Assembly (NCBI RefSeq): GCF_900169365.1
Contig: NZ_FXZH01000008.1
Location: 1 to 64,000 of the forward strand
DNA from: Brevibacterium sp. 239c
GTDB taxonomy: Bacteria > Actinomycetota > Actinomycetes > Actinomycetales > Brevibacteriaceae
DNA length: 64,000 nt
Direction of reading: 5' to 3'
The translations under genes were made by a program, and so were the position numbers. The notes beneath the pieces were generated by a model. The model did not search any database, was not told where the DNA came from, and saw only the letters and a program-made list of their open reading frames with translations. Within the stretch, counting starts at the first letter, position 1; each line of letters begins with the position of its first letter. Below are positions 9,002 to 17,767 of this stretch, piece after piece.

Positions 9002-9865
9002 TCAGCTTTCGGCCAACCGCTCCCGTTCGACCTCAATCTCGAAGTCCGCAGCAGGCCACTGGGGGTCGATACTCCGCAGCGCATTCAATAAGAGTCGCTG
9101 GATCGCCAGACGTGCGTACCATTTGCGGTCAGCGGGGACGACGTACCAAGGCGCCGCCTCGGTCGAGGTGCGCTCGAACACCGCCTGATAAGCCTTCATG
9201 TAATCGGGCCACAGGAGGCGCTCATCAACGTCACCCGGGTTGTACTTCCAGTACTTGTCGGGGCGGTCCAAACGCTCCATGAGTCGGTCCTTCTGCTCAT
9301 CGGGAGAGATGTGGAGCATGACCTTGATAATGCGCACACCCGCCTCGGCGAGCTCGGCCTCGAAGTCATTGATGGCGGCGTAGCGACGCTCGATCTCTTC
9401 GTCGTCGGCAAGCTCGCGGACTTTGCCGATGAGCACATCCTCGTAGTGGGAGCGATCGAAGACGCCGATCATGCCAGGCCCGGGCACGCGCGATCGGATG
9501 CGCCAGAGGAAATCGTGGGAGAGCTCCTCCTTCGTCGGCGCCTTGAACGCAGCGAGCTCCACGCCCTGTGGATCGACCGATCCGACGACGTGGCGCACGA
9601 TCCCGCCCTTGCCTGCCGTGTCCATCGCTTGGAGGACGAGGAGAACCGCTGGCCCCGACTCCTCCTCATGATGAGCCGCGAAGAGTCGTTCCTGAAGATC
9701 GTCGAGTTCGGGGATGCAGGCTTTGAGGTCCTTGCGTCCGGATTTCTTGTTGCCTTCGTAGCCGGGGGTCGAACGCGGATCAACATCATCGAGCCGAAAC
9801 CCTTCGCCTGCCCGCAGCAGCGACTCCGGATCCTCGGTCCAACTCAGCGCTGTCTTTTCGCTCAT
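9002..9865 (-). CDS. ppk2: Polyphosphate kinase 2 family protein
   Basis: A 287-residue PPK2-type phosphotransferase, which moves phosphate between inorganic polyphosphate and nucleotides. The Walker A-like LQAMDTAGKGG is at about residues 79-88 and the Walker B-like FDRSHYEDVL at about 136-145; RIIKVMLHISPDEQKDR and DKYWKYNPGD belong to the lid and family core. Class I and class III enzymes differ in details I cannot settle by eye, so direction (NDP or NMP phosphorylation) is open. Confidence 0.92.
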   Translation of the reverse strand: MSEKTALSWTEDPESLLRAGEGFRLDDVDPRSTPGYEGNKKSGRKDLKACIPELDDLQERLFAAHHEEESGPAVLLVLQAMDTAGKGGIVRHVVGSVDPQGVELAAFKAPTKEELSHDFLWRIRSRVPGPGMIGVFDRSHYEDVLIGKVRELADDEEIERRYAAINDFEAELAEAGVRIIKVMLHISPDEQKDRLMERLDRPDKYWKYNPGDVDERLLWPDYMKAYQAVFERTSTEAAPWYVVPADRKWYARLAIQRLLLNALRSIDPQWPAADFEIEVERERLAES

Positions 9866-9932
9866 GAGTTCATCTTTGCAGGCAGGGAGGTCAGCGTCTA
9901 TATCTGTGCTGATCTACAAGGGATCGTCGCCG

Positions 9933-10616
9933 TCAGTCGGGCTTGCGAAACACCGAGGGCAGCTTCTTCATCTTCTTCGGCGTCTCCCGATAAGACCATC
10001 GGCGCATCGGCTGTGGAACTCGCCACTGCAGCTTCCACGCCAGCATTCGGAAGCCGAATGCCAGTGCGGCGATGATCAGCGAAACCACACCGCCGAGCAG
10101 GTTCAGCGCATCGGCGATGACCGTTAGCCCCGATCCGAAGAGGGCGGGAATCAGGTAGAGGTCGGTGCCGCTGAAGATCGCCGGGTCCTCACTGGCCACC
10201 GCATCGCGCATGAGCCCGCCGCCACAGGCAGTCAAAGCCCCCATGAACAGGGCCGCAGAGTAATTCGCACCGGCACCGAGGGCAATCGTCGCTCCGGTGA
10301 CACTGAAGATGGCGAGCCCGATCGCATCGAAGGTCACAATCCAGATCCGGGCGCGGGAAACGTGTTTGCCGATGAGATAGATGAGCAAGGTGGCGAACAG
10401 CGGAGTAGCCAGATAGATCGGTTGACCCAGCGCGTTCGGCACCCGGTCGAGGAGAACGTCGCGGATCATGCCTCCACCGATGCCTGCCAGCAGTCCGAGG
10501 ACCAAGCCTCCGGTGATGTCGAAGCCGCGCCGGGCGGCCAGGAGGACTCCGGAGACGGCGAAGACGAAGGTGCCGGTGAGGTCGAGTGCGAGAAAGACCG
10601 CTTCTTGAATGTCCAC
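9933..10616 (-). CDS. Trimeric intracellular cation channel (TRIC/UPF0126) family protein
   Basis: A membrane protein with seven hydrophobic segments in two repeats. Each repeat carries the family's glycine-rich kink followed by RD: GLLAGIGGGMIRDVLLDR and GALTACGGGLMRDAVASED. Bacterial members form trimeric potassium-permeable channels (family knowledge). I place the start at the GTG at 10616, which follows GGAAGGAG by 8 nt and gives 227 residues; an upstream GTG at 10655 would add 13 hydrophilic residues. Confidence 0.85.
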   Translation of the reverse strand: MDIQEAVFLALDLTGTFVFAVSGVLLAARRGFDITGGLVLGLLAGIGGGMIRDVLLDRVPNALGQPIYLATPLFATLLIYLIGKHVSRARIWIVTFDAIGLAIFSVTGATIALGAGANYSAALFMGALTACGGGLMRDAVASEDPAIFSGTDLYLIPALFGSGLTVIADALNLLGGVVSLIIAALAFGFRMLAWKLQWRVPQPMRRWSYRETPKKMKKLPSVFRKPD

Positions 10617-10816
10617 GACTGATTCTCCTTCCGACACATGGAGGGCCCGCCCCACGCGCCGGACGGTGCGTGGTCAGCATTGCCGACGCCACGTCTGTCG
10701 TTCTCGGCGTCTGGCTACCTCTGTAGTATCAGTGCGCCGGAGCAGTGAGGTGCGCCGAGGTGGAGTGCACGGTGCTCGTCCGGGCAGGAACGTGCTCGCC
10801 CGTGCCGGGAACAGGC

Positions 10817-11317
10817 TCAGCTGAGCTGGAAGTTGTCCGGGTTCTTGTATTCTTCGATTTCGACGCTCGGGCTGCCCTGCCCCTTGAGCAGCTTCGATAT
10901 CGGGCATCGAGCGTGGGCCCGCCCCGCGTACTTCTCCGCGTCTGCGGCGGAGACGCCTTCGATGGAGATATAGGCTCGAGGTACGAAGTAGAATCCGGCG
11001 TTGGACTCACCGTGCAGGTCGACCTCAACGCGGACTCGGGATAGAGCTTCGACATCATTGACGGCCAGCACCACCTTGAGGGTTTCACCGAGGCAGGTGC
11101 TCCACGCCATGGCGAGGAACTGCTCCGGGTTGCTGCCCTGATCGGTGTGCGAGGTGGGGGCCGTCGACAGCGTCATACCGTCTTCGACTCGCACTTCACC
11201 CGAGGTCCCGCCGAGGTTCTCGACTTTGGCAGTATAGATGGGAGCGCTTGCGCTTCTGGGTTCGTCCGAGTCTCCGCTTGGCGCCTGCGGCTCGGCGTAT
11301 CCTGGGTTCTCAGTCAT
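10817..11317 (-). CDS. OsmC/Ohr family organic hydroperoxide reductase-like protein
   Basis: 166 residues, the most Ohr-like of the three OsmC proteins here. GSNPEQFLAMAWSTCLGETL places the peroxidatic cysteine at residue 75, and AHARCPISKLLKG gives the resolving cysteine near 141. A 26-residue polar N-terminus precedes the fold. The ATG at 11317 lies 124 nt from the divergent molybdopterin oxidoreductase gene, so the two upstream regions adjoin. No MarR/OhrR regulator gene is beside it. Confidence 0.88.
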   Translation of the reverse strand: MTENPGYAEPQAPSGDSDEPRSASAPIYTAKVENLGGTSGEVRVEDGMTLSTAPTSHTDQGSNPEQFLAMAWSTCLGETLKVVLAVNDVEALSRVRVEVDLHGESNAGFYFVPRAYISIEGVSAADAEKYAGRAHARCPISKLLKGQGSPSVEIEEYKNPDNFQLS

Positions 11318-11407
11318 TGCACTATGCTACGTCAGCTTGACGGCAAGTTCACTGACAATTTCGTGAACGGGACGAGTCGCAGCAGCGAATCTTCGCTCCC
11401 GAATCAC

Positions 11408-11434
11408 CCATCCGGATCGTCGTCGGCTCCGAAT
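11408..11434 (+). promoter_or_regulatory. Candidate SigK promoter of the molybdopterin oxidoreductase
   Basis: CCATCC (11408-11413), a 15-nt spacer and CCGAAT (11429-11434) match the known mycobacterial SigK elements CCATCC and CCGAAT. The -10 element ends 7 nt before the ATG at 11442, so transcription would begin at or next to the start codon, giving a leaderless mRNA. Confidence 0.65.
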
Positions 11435-11441
11435 ATCCGGC

Positions 11442-13058
11442 ATGAGAAGACCATTTCGCGCCGCCCTTGCCGGGATCGTCGCCACCCTTGTCCTGTTCGG
11501 TGCCGCCGATCTGATCGCTCGGGCATTCGGTCCTCAGGCGGCCCCTCTGCTGGCGCTGGGTCAGACGATCATTCCGCTCACCCCTACCGAGATCGTCAAA
11601 CCTGTCATCGACCTCTTCGGCACCAATGACAAGCTCTTCCTCATCCTCACCACAGGACTCGCAGCTTTGGTGCTCGGAGGGCTGATCGGCTGGCTGGCCT
11701 CTCACCGACTCCGCCTAGCGACCGTGCTCCTGTGCACCGCCGGGCTCGTTCCCATCCTAGTCATTCTCATCCGACCCGAGTCCAGTGTCATCGACATCAT
11801 CCCAACGCTCATCGGACTCGTCGTGGGCCTGGCCGTCTTCCGCATCCTCATGAGTTCGGGAACAAGCCGGACTGAGACCGGAACGGCATCCGCAGCTCCC
11901 GCGAAGTTCCCTGCAGCTGCCCGACCCGCTCGCTCGTCCACGGCCGGGCCCTCCCCCGCCGACTCGACCGAGGCACCAGCCTCAGAGCCCTCTCGGCGAC
12001 GCTTCTTCGTCATCACCGGCATCATCGGTACAGTCGGTGCCGCTGCGGTGGCGGCGGGACAGACCGTCGCCTCCTTGACTCTGGATGCTGGTGCGGCAGC
12101 TGCCAAACTGGTGTTGCCAACGCCTGCCAAGAAGGCTCCTCCGATCCCTTCCAATGCCCATCCGGATGTCAAAGGCCTCACCCCCTTCGTCACGGATCCT
12201 CAGGATTTCTACCGCATCGACACAGCACTGGCACCTCCTGTCATCGACCCTGAGGACTGGTCGCTGCGGATCCACGGCATGGTCGAGTCGGAGGTGACTT
12301 TGACGATGGACGATCTGCTCGACCTTCCTCTCGACGAGCATCACATCACGCTCACCTGCGTCTCCAACCCCGTCGGGGGTGACCTGGTCGGCAACGCCAC
12401 CTGGTTGGGCTACCCGGTGCGTGAGCTGCTGCGCCGAGCGAAACCCCACAAGAACGCAGACATGGTCCTCTCCCATTCCTTCGACGGCTTCTCCGCCTCA
12501 ACCCCGATCGAGGCTCTCGTCGATGGCCGGGACTCCCTATTGGCTGTTGGAATGAACGGCAGTCCGCTCCCTCCCGAACACGGGTTCCCCGCCCGCCTCG
12601 TCGTTCCCGGTCTGTATGGATTCGTCTCAGCCACCAAGTGGGTCACCGAACTCGAAGTCACTCGCTTTGATGAGAAGACCGCGTATTGGACCGACCGCGG
12701 GTGGGACGCCAAGGCGCCCATCCTCGTCGCGTCCAGGGTCGAAGTGCCGAAGCCGTTGGCCAAGGTATCGGCCGGTGATGTGGCCGTCGCCGGCACGGCA
12801 TGGGCGCAGCGCAGCGGCGTCAAGCGGGTCGATGTGAAACTCGACGATGGAGAGTGGACATCTGCTGAGCTCGGTGACGAGGTGAATATCGATACCTGGC
12901 GCCAGTGGAAGACGGGATTCAGCGACGTCGATACAGGATTGCATACCGTCACGGTCCGTGCGATCGATCAGGACGGAAACGTCCAGACCCCGAAGCGCAG
13001 GAAGTCCATTCCCAATTCCGCGACCGGTCACCACCACATCCAGTTCAGTGTTGAGTAG
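11442..13058 (+). CDS. Membrane-anchored molybdopterin-dependent oxidoreductase (sulfite oxidase fold)
   Basis: 538 residues. The N-terminal third has about three hydrophobic segments, a Pro/Ala/Ser-rich linker (about 145-185) and a further hydrophobic segment after SRRRFFVITG. The rest is a sulfite-oxidase-type molybdopterin domain: HITLTCVSNPVGG holds the probable Mo-ligating cysteine (about residue 306), VPGLYGFVSATKWVTELEVT and YWTDRGWD follow, then an Ig-like dimerisation domain (KRVDVKLDDGEW). The catalytic domain should face outside. It precedes a fasciclin lipoprotein and sigK and has a SigK-type promoter, so it is probably a SigK target. No cytochrome partner is seen. Its natural substrate is unknown; repair of oxidised methionine as in MsrP (YedY) is one possibility. 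Confidence 0.85.
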   Translation: MRRPFRAALAGIVATLVLFGAADLIARAFGPQAAPLLALGQTIIPLTPTEIVKPVIDLFGTNDKLFLILTTGLAALVLGGLIGWLASHRLRLATVLLCTAGLVPILVILIRPESSVIDIIPTLIGLVVGLAVFRILMSSGTSRTETGTASAAPAKFPAAARPARSSTAGPSPADSTEAPASEPSRRRFFVITGIIGTVGAAAVAAGQTVASLTLDAGAAAAKLVLPTPAKKAPPIPSNAHPDVKGLTPFVTDPQDFYRIDTALAPPVIDPEDWSLRIHGMVESEVTLTMDDLLDLPLDEHHITLTCVSNPVGGDLVGNATWLGYPVRELLRRAKPHKNADMVLSHSFDGFSASTPIEALVDGRDSLLAVGMNGSPLPPEHGFPARLVVPGLYGFVSATKWVTELEVTRFDEKTAYWTDRGWDAKAPILVASRVEVPKPLAKVSAGDVAVAGTAWAQRSGVKRVDVKLDDGEWTSAELGDEVNIDTWRQWKTGFSDVDTGLHTVTVRAIDQDGNVQTPKRRKSIPNSATGHHHIQFSVE

Positions 13059-13200
13059 AGCGAGCCTCCGCCCGGCACGCACCGCACCACCACGGCCCCA
13101 ATCAACGCTTACAGGCGGAGGCTGGGGCCGATCTGCGCAGGTCCGAGGACTACGCGGAGAACTCCGTCAAAAAGAAATCCAAAGAATGTTTGAGTTTCAC

Positions 13201-13227
13201 CCATCCAGAACGTCATGGGCTGCGAAT
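13201..13227 (+). promoter_or_regulatory. Candidate SigK promoter of the fasciclin lipoprotein
   Basis: CCATCC (13201-13206), 15 nt, then GCGAAT (13222-13227), the same -35 and spacing as the site at 11408 and one base from CCGAAT. It lies 92 nt upstream of the ATG. Confidence 0.65.
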
Positions 13228-13318
13228 ACCAGATACACAGCGAGCAATGAAGGCAACTTCAGAGCTGTGCGCTGATACGCACCACCGTTGATGCACCACT
13301 TCAATTAGGAGAAGAACG

Positions 13319-13996
13319 ATGAAAACGCTGCTTCGCACTCGCACCACCACCATCCTGGCCGCTGGCGCGATCGGTCTCATGGCTCTGAGCGGTTGCTCGG
13401 ACATGGGCTCCGACTCCGATTCCGGTGATTCCGAGTCCAAGTCAAGTGACACCGCAGAAAGCCCTGACGCACCCGAAGAGTCAAGCGATGACGCCATGGC
13501 CGGCGGGGATCTCGTCGGACCGGATTGCGCGGCGTATGCCGAAGCCAATCCTGACGGCGGCGGATCTGTCGAGGGAATGGCCCAGGACCCTGTCGCCACC
13601 GCGGCATCGAACAACCCGATGCTCAAGACGCTGACCAAGGCTGTTTCGGGCAAGCTCAACCCCGATGTCGACCTCGTCGACACTCTCAATGGTGACGAGT
13701 TCACCGTCATCGCACCCACTGATGATGCCTTCGCCGATGTGCCCAAGGACGACCTGGATGCGCTGGCCAAGGATTCGGACATGCTGACGAAGGTCCTCAC
13801 CTATCACGTCATCCCGGGAAAGCTGTCCCCTGACGAGATCGCCGGTGAGCACGAGACCGTCGAGGGTTCGAAGGTGAAGATCTCCGGCAAGGGCGACGAC
13901 CTCAAGTTCGACGATGCCGGTCTGGTCTGCGGCGGAGTCGCAACCTCGAACGCTACTGTGTACATGGTCGACAGTGTGATGATGCCCTCTAAGTGA
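13319..13996 (+). CDS. Fasciclin-domain lipoprotein (MPT83/MPT70-like)
   Basis: 225 residues. A lipoprotein signal peptide ends in the lipobox LMALSGC, so Cys26 should be lipidated. A Ser/Asp/Glu-rich linker follows (about 28-65), then one fasciclin (FAS1) domain with the H1 motif [16 protein letters not shown] and the H2 motif [25 protein letters not shown] lies just before the ATG. In Mycobacterium tuberculosis the FAS1 proteins MPT83 and MPT70 are the main SigK targets, and here the gene lies directly upstream of sigK with a SigK-type promoter. Surface adhesion or matrix binding is the usual proposal for the domain. Confidence 0.9.
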   Translation: MKTLLRTRTTTILAAGAIGLMALSGCSDMGSDSDSGDSESKSSDTAESPDAPEESSDDAMAGGDLVGPDCAAYAEANPDGGGSVEGMAQDPVATAASNNPMLKTLTKAVSGKLNPDVDLVDTLNGDEFTVIAPTDDAFADVPKDDLDALAKDSDMLTKVLTYHVIPGKLSPDEIAGEHETVEGSKVKISGKGDDLKFDDAGLVCGGVATSNATVYMVDSVMMPSK

Positions 13997-14012
13997 CATT
14001 TGGGCTTCACAG

Positions 14013-14070
14013 GGTGGTGGCCAAGGACCGACTCCGACCACTCGGATCGGCCCTTGGCCACCACCTTTTT
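14013..14070 (+). terminator. Rho-independent terminator after the fasciclin gene
   Basis: GGTGGTGGCCAAGG pairs perfectly with CCTTGGCCACCACC (14052-14065), with further partial pairing in between, and TTTTT follows. It separates the fasciclin transcript from sigK. Confidence 0.92.
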
Positions 14071-14126
14071 CACTCGATGTGCGGACAACTGAAGAACAGA
14101 AGCCGATCAGATGACATGATTGGTCA

Positions 14127-14756
14127 ATGAGTTCAGACGATCCTTCGGTTCCAGGCCATGGACCCCCGGGAAATGATGCCCCAGCGTCAGACGGTACCGT
14201 CACCACAGCAGCGGACCCGAGTGGCGACCAGCTGCTGCGGATCGCCACCGGCGACAGGACCGCTTTCGAAGAACTCTTCGTGGCTCAGTCCCGGATCCTC
14301 ATGGCAGTGATCCTGCGCATAGTGAGAAGTCAGGCGCTCGCCGAGGAGGTGCTCCAGGAATGCTTCACCGAAGTGTGGACCCGGTGCTCCGGGTTCGACC
14401 CCGACCATGGGACCGGCAGAGCATGGCTGATCACGCTGTGCCGCAGGAGAGCCATCGACTGCGTCCGCAGTGTTCAGGCCCAGCAGGATCGAGACTACTC
14501 CGACGGACTGAGATCGTCGGCTGAAGAGGGCGAGCAGGTCGAGCAGAAGGTCATTGACAGATTCGAGTCAGACAGGACCGTCACTGCGCTGAAGATACTT
14601 CCAGCGGATCAGGCACAACCAATTGTCATGGCGTTCTACCAAGGTCTGACGCACGCTGAGATTTCAGAGAATCTCAAGGTGCCCCTCGGCACCATCAAGT
14701 CACGGATCAGAGACGGAATGAAGAAGCTGCGAGAAGAGTTGGAGGCAAGCCGATGA
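14127..14756 (+). CDS. sigK: ECF sigma factor SigK
   Basis: 209 residues. After a 30-residue Pro/Ser/Asp-rich lead come sigma region 2 (AFEELFVAQSRILMAVILRIVRSQALAEEVLQECFTEVW, about 45-85) and region 4 (ILPADQAQPIVMAFYQGLTHAEISENLKVPLGTIKSRIRDGMKKL, about 150-200). Identification as SigK rests on the partner: its stop overlaps the start of an RskA-type anti-sigma gene, and FAS1 and molybdopterin genes lie upstream as in the mycobacterial SigK regulon. I see no CCATCC/CCGAAT promoter in front of sigK itself, so unlike the mycobacterial case autoregulation is not evident. Confidence 0.9.
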   Translation: MSSDDPSVPGHGPPGNDAPASDGTVTTAADPSGDQLLRIATGDRTAFEELFVAQSRILMAVILRIVRSQALAEEVLQECFTEVWTRCSGFDPDHGTGRAWLITLCRRRAIDCVRSVQAQQDRDYSDGLRSSAEEGEQVEQKVIDRFESDRTVTALKILPADQAQPIVMAFYQGLTHAEISENLKVPLGTIKSRIRDGMKKLREELEASR

Positions 14757-15637
14757 ACACCGATCGCGACTATTTGGCTGCCGGGCTGGCTCTGGGCGGA
14801 CTCAGTGAAGCTGAGCTTGCCGAGGCGCAGACTCTTGCAGACACCGATGCCGATTTCCGTTCCGAGGTCGCTGAGTATGAGGACACCATGGCGCTCATGG
14901 CCGGATCCGATGCAGAAGCGTCTGAATCCTCAGCCACGGGTGCCCCTGAACCCATCAGTGCAGCCACCCGCAACGCAATTCTCGCCATCCCGAGCACACA
15001 TGTTCAAGAAGATGCAGATGTGGAACCACAGAGCCTGAATCAGGCTCGTTCTGCACAGCAGCAGACTCAGTCCTCAGCACCGACTCCGCTCAATGCTCCG
15101 GTTCAACCCGCACCGCAGGCAGGCACTCATTCGTCCTCGGATGTGCCACCGCCCGCCGACCTGGCTGAGCACCGTCGGAAGCGCCGCCCCTGGGTGCCGA
15201 TGGCTGCCGCAGCTGCCGCTGTCGTCGTCGCGGCCGGTGTCGGAGTGAGTTCCTGGCAGAAGCAGAACGAGCTGGAAGATGAGCTGGCCGCTGCTCAACA
15301 ACAGCTCGACGATTCCGCTCGCCTGATGGAAGCCGGAGATCTGAAAACCAGCACTGCCGAGCTGCCCAAGGGCGGTTCTGTCACTGTGCTCTCGTCCGAG
15401 AAAGAACAGCTCATTCGCTTCAGTCCTCGCGACGTCACTGCTGCCCCGGCAGGGAAGTCGATGCAGATGTGGGTGATCGGCAATGAGGGTCCCGAGAGCG
15501 TAGGACTGATGACTGGACAACCGGTGACGATTGCCGATGAGCCGTTCTCCTCGGGCAGTCTCTTCGGCATCACGGTCGAACCGGAGGGCGGTTCGAAGCA
15601 GCCGACCACCGATCCGATCGTGGCCATCGACCTGTAG
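14753..15637 (+). CDS. rskA: Anti-sigma-K factor RskA
   Basis: 294 residues. The cytoplasmic N-terminus carries DYLAAGLALGGLSEAELAEAQTLADTDADFRSEVAEYEDTM, the short anti-sigma segment of RskA. A Gln/Pro/Ser-rich linker follows, then one transmembrane helix (about 143-163, PWVPMAAAAAAVVVAAGVGV), then an extracytoplasmic RskA domain ending in TVEPEGGSKQPTTDPIVAIDL, the usual C-terminal signature. The ATG overlaps the sigK stop by 4 nt, which implies coupled translation. In mycobacteria RskA holds SigK at the membrane and is released by regulated proteolysis. Confidence 0.92.
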   Translation: MNTDRDYLAAGLALGGLSEAELAEAQTLADTDADFRSEVAEYEDTMALMAGSDAEASESSATGAPEPISAATRNAILAIPSTHVQEDADVEPQSLNQARSAQQQTQSSAPTPLNAPVQPAPQAGTHSSSDVPPPADLAEHRRKRRPWVPMAAAAAAVVVAAGVGVSSWQKQNELEDELAAAQQQLDDSARLMEAGDLKTSTAELPKGGSVTVLSSEKEQLIRFSPRDVTAAPAGKSMQMWVIGNEGPESVGLMTGQPVTIADEPFSSGSLFGITVEPEGGSKQPTTDPIVAIDL

Positions 15638-15736
15638 GCGAGGGGTGAGGGACCTCCGCCCTGCGCCGGAGACTCTGCACGTCTGATCCGCACACCGACG
15701 GATGTGGACGAACTTCAGACTGTCTAAGCTGGAGGG

Positions 15737-17113
15737 ATGGAAGAGAACCCGACATCGCTGAGACATACGCGCGGCGACGTATATCTGGTGCTTGCCCTGG
15801 CCGCGGCCTCAGTCGTCTTCGCGGTGCTCTACAACACGACGTCGTATTGGCCGTTCAAGGGGCCCTTGTGGTTGATCTGCCTGATGTCGATCCTCGTCAC
15901 CTTGCCGCTCATCTGGCGTCGACGTTATCCCAGCCAGATGGCATGGATTCAGACCGCTGTCTTCGTCACGGCGCAGGTCCTCTCGATCATGGAACCCGGG
16001 GTCACCCAAATCATCGTATTCATGGGGGTGTACTCGGTCGGCGCTTGGCAGGGCAACCGCAAAACGGCTTTCATCTCGCGGCTTCTCCTCTGCGCAGGGA
16101 TTTTCGTCTACCTGCTGGTGTCGACGGGCGTGCAGTTCAAGGCGATCGGAGACATGACGGTGCTTCAGTTCGCTGCCGCCTCAGCGGTCTCATTCCTCAT
16201 CAACATCGCCTTCTTCGGCGGGGCATGGCTCTTCGGCAACCGTGCCTGGAGCCAAAGGAACCTTTTCAACGAACTGCGTACCGCCAATGCGGAGGTTCGC
16301 TCCCAGGAGCAGCAGCTGACGCGCCAGGCACTCGACCTGGAGCGGGTACGCATCGCTCGTGAACTCCATGACGGCATCGCCCACCACATCACCGGCGTCG
16401 GCATCCACGCTGCTGCAGCCCGCCGCAGTCTCGAGAAGAACCCCGACAAAGCGCGCGAGTCCCTCAAAACCATCGAATCCTCTACCCGAGAAACCGTCGA
16501 CGAACTGCGCGCGCTCGTGTACACGCTCCGGGACACCGACGATGTCACCACCAGTGAAGACAGCGCGAAGGGCAACCCCGGCCTCGGCGATGTTCCTGAG
16601 CTCATCGACGCTTCACATCGTTCGGGACAGCAGATCGAGTTTCACACCATCGGTCGACCGCGAGCGCTGACGCCGATCACCGAGATGTCGATCTACCGTG
16701 TGATCCAGGAATCTCTGACAAATTGCCGCCGTTACGCAGGATCGCACGCCGAGGTGGATGTCCGCTTGCGGTACGGCACCACCAAGCTCGAAGTCGAGAT
16801 CAGCGACTCCCGGTCCCCCGCTGCACTTCGCGAGGAACCGCATCGGGAGCCCGAATCACCAGTGAAGCAGCCAGGGTTGGGCTTGGGCATCGTCGGCATG
16901 CGCGAACGGATGAGCGCTTTGGGCGGCACTCTGGAGGCGGGCCCCAAGTCCCGTGGCGGCTGGTTGGTGCGGGCACAGATTCCCTACCCTCGGAATGTCG
17001 CCGACCCCGAGATCGACGCCGCCGCGCCTGCTGCCATCGAGACCGAGACCGCCACCGAAACCGGCGACGGCCCAAACGCCTCCTCCATCACCGACTCCAC
17101 AGCAAAGGCCTGA
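15737..17113 (+). CDS. Sensor histidine kinase (HisKA_3, NarL-type system)
   Basis: 458 residues. Five to six transmembrane helices fill the first 150 residues, followed by a short coiled linker and the dimerisation domain with the phospho-acceptor histidine in RIARELHDGIAHHITGVGIH. The ATPase domain shows the N-box-like YRVIQESLTNCRRYAGSHAEV and the G-box LGLGIVGMRERMSALGG. The last 40 residues are Ala/Thr/Glu-rich. GGAGGG precedes the ATG. The cognate response regulator starts 3 nt after the stop. The signal is unknown. Confidence 0.92.
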   Translation: MEENPTSLRHTRGDVYLVLALAAASVVFAVLYNTTSYWPFKGPLWLICLMSILVTLPLIWRRRYPSQMAWIQTAVFVTAQVLSIMEPGVTQIIVFMGVYSVGAWQGNRKTAFISRLLLCAGIFVYLLVSTGVQFKAIGDMTVLQFAAASAVSFLINIAFFGGAWLFGNRAWSQRNLFNELRTANAEVRSQEQQLTRQALDLERVRIARELHDGIAHHITGVGIHAAAARRSLEKNPDKARESLKTIESSTRETVDELRALVYTLRDTDDVTTSEDSAKGNPGLGDVPELIDASHRSGQQIEFHTIGRPRALTPITEMSIYRVIQESLTNCRRYAGSHAEVDVRLRYGTTKLEVEISDSRSPAALREEPHREPESPVKQPGLGLGIVGMRERMSALGGTLEAGPKSRGGWLVRAQIPYPRNVADPEIDAAAPAAIETETATETGDGPNASSITDSTAKA

Positions 17114-17116
17114 ACC

Positions 17117-17767
17117 GTGATCCGAGTCCTCCTCGTCGACGACCAGTCGATGGTCCGCACCGGTTTCCGCACGATCCTCGAGAGCGAGGACGGCATCGTG
17201 GTCGCCGGCGAAGCAGAGAACGGCCAAGTCGCGATCGACCGCGCACTCGATCTCGCTCCAGACGTGATCTGCATGGACGTCCAGATGCCCGTCATGGACG
17301 GACTCGAATCCACCGCGGAGATCGTACGTCGGGGAGCGGCCGGTGCTGTCCTCATGCTCACCACCTTCGACCGTGACGACTTCCTGTTCGAGGCTTTGGC
17401 AGCAGGCGCCAGCGGGTTTCTGCTCAAGACCGCCGAGGCGGAGCAGCTCATCGACGCGGTCACTGCACTGGCCAACGGCGATGGTCTCCTGTCCCCCGAG
17501 GTGACCCGTCGTGTCATCGAACGTTCCGTCCGCAGCCCCGAGACCACAATTGCCAAGGCCCCCGAGCTCGACCTGCTCACCGACCGGGAGCTCGAGGTCC
17601 TCCACCTCGTTGCCAAGGGACTGAGCAATTCCGAAATCGCAGGCACGCTCTTCGTCGGCGAAGCAACCGTCAAGACGCATGTGTCCAACCTGCTGACCAA
17701 GCTCGACATCCGCGACCGCATCCATGTCGTCATCTTCGCCTATGAGAACGGGCTCGTCGGGAATTGA
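17117..17767 (+). CDS. LuxR/NarL-family response regulator
   Basis: 216 residues. Receiver domain with the acidic pair DDQ near the N-terminus, phosphorylation site in ICMDVQMPVMDG (about Asp54), T in LMLTTFD and K in GFLLKTAEAEQL. C-terminal LuxR helix-turn-helix LTDRELEVLHLVAKGLSNSEIAGTLFVGEATVKTHVSNLLTKL. It starts with GTG immediately behind the kinase gene. Confidence 0.95.
   Translation: MIRVLLVDDQSMVRTGFRTILESEDGIVVAGEAENGQVAIDRALDLAPDVICMDVQMPVMDGLESTAEIVRRGAAGAVLMLTTFDRDDFLFEALAAGASGFLLKTAEAEQLIDAVTALANGDGLLSPEVTRRVIERSVRSPETTIAKAPELDLLTDRELEVLHLVAKGLSNSEIAGTLFVGEATVKTHVSNLLTKLDIRDRIHVVIFAYENGLVGN

Noticed and set aside
14071..14126. SigK promoter in front of sigK
   Set aside because: No CCATCC or CCGAAT with suitable spacing was found there.
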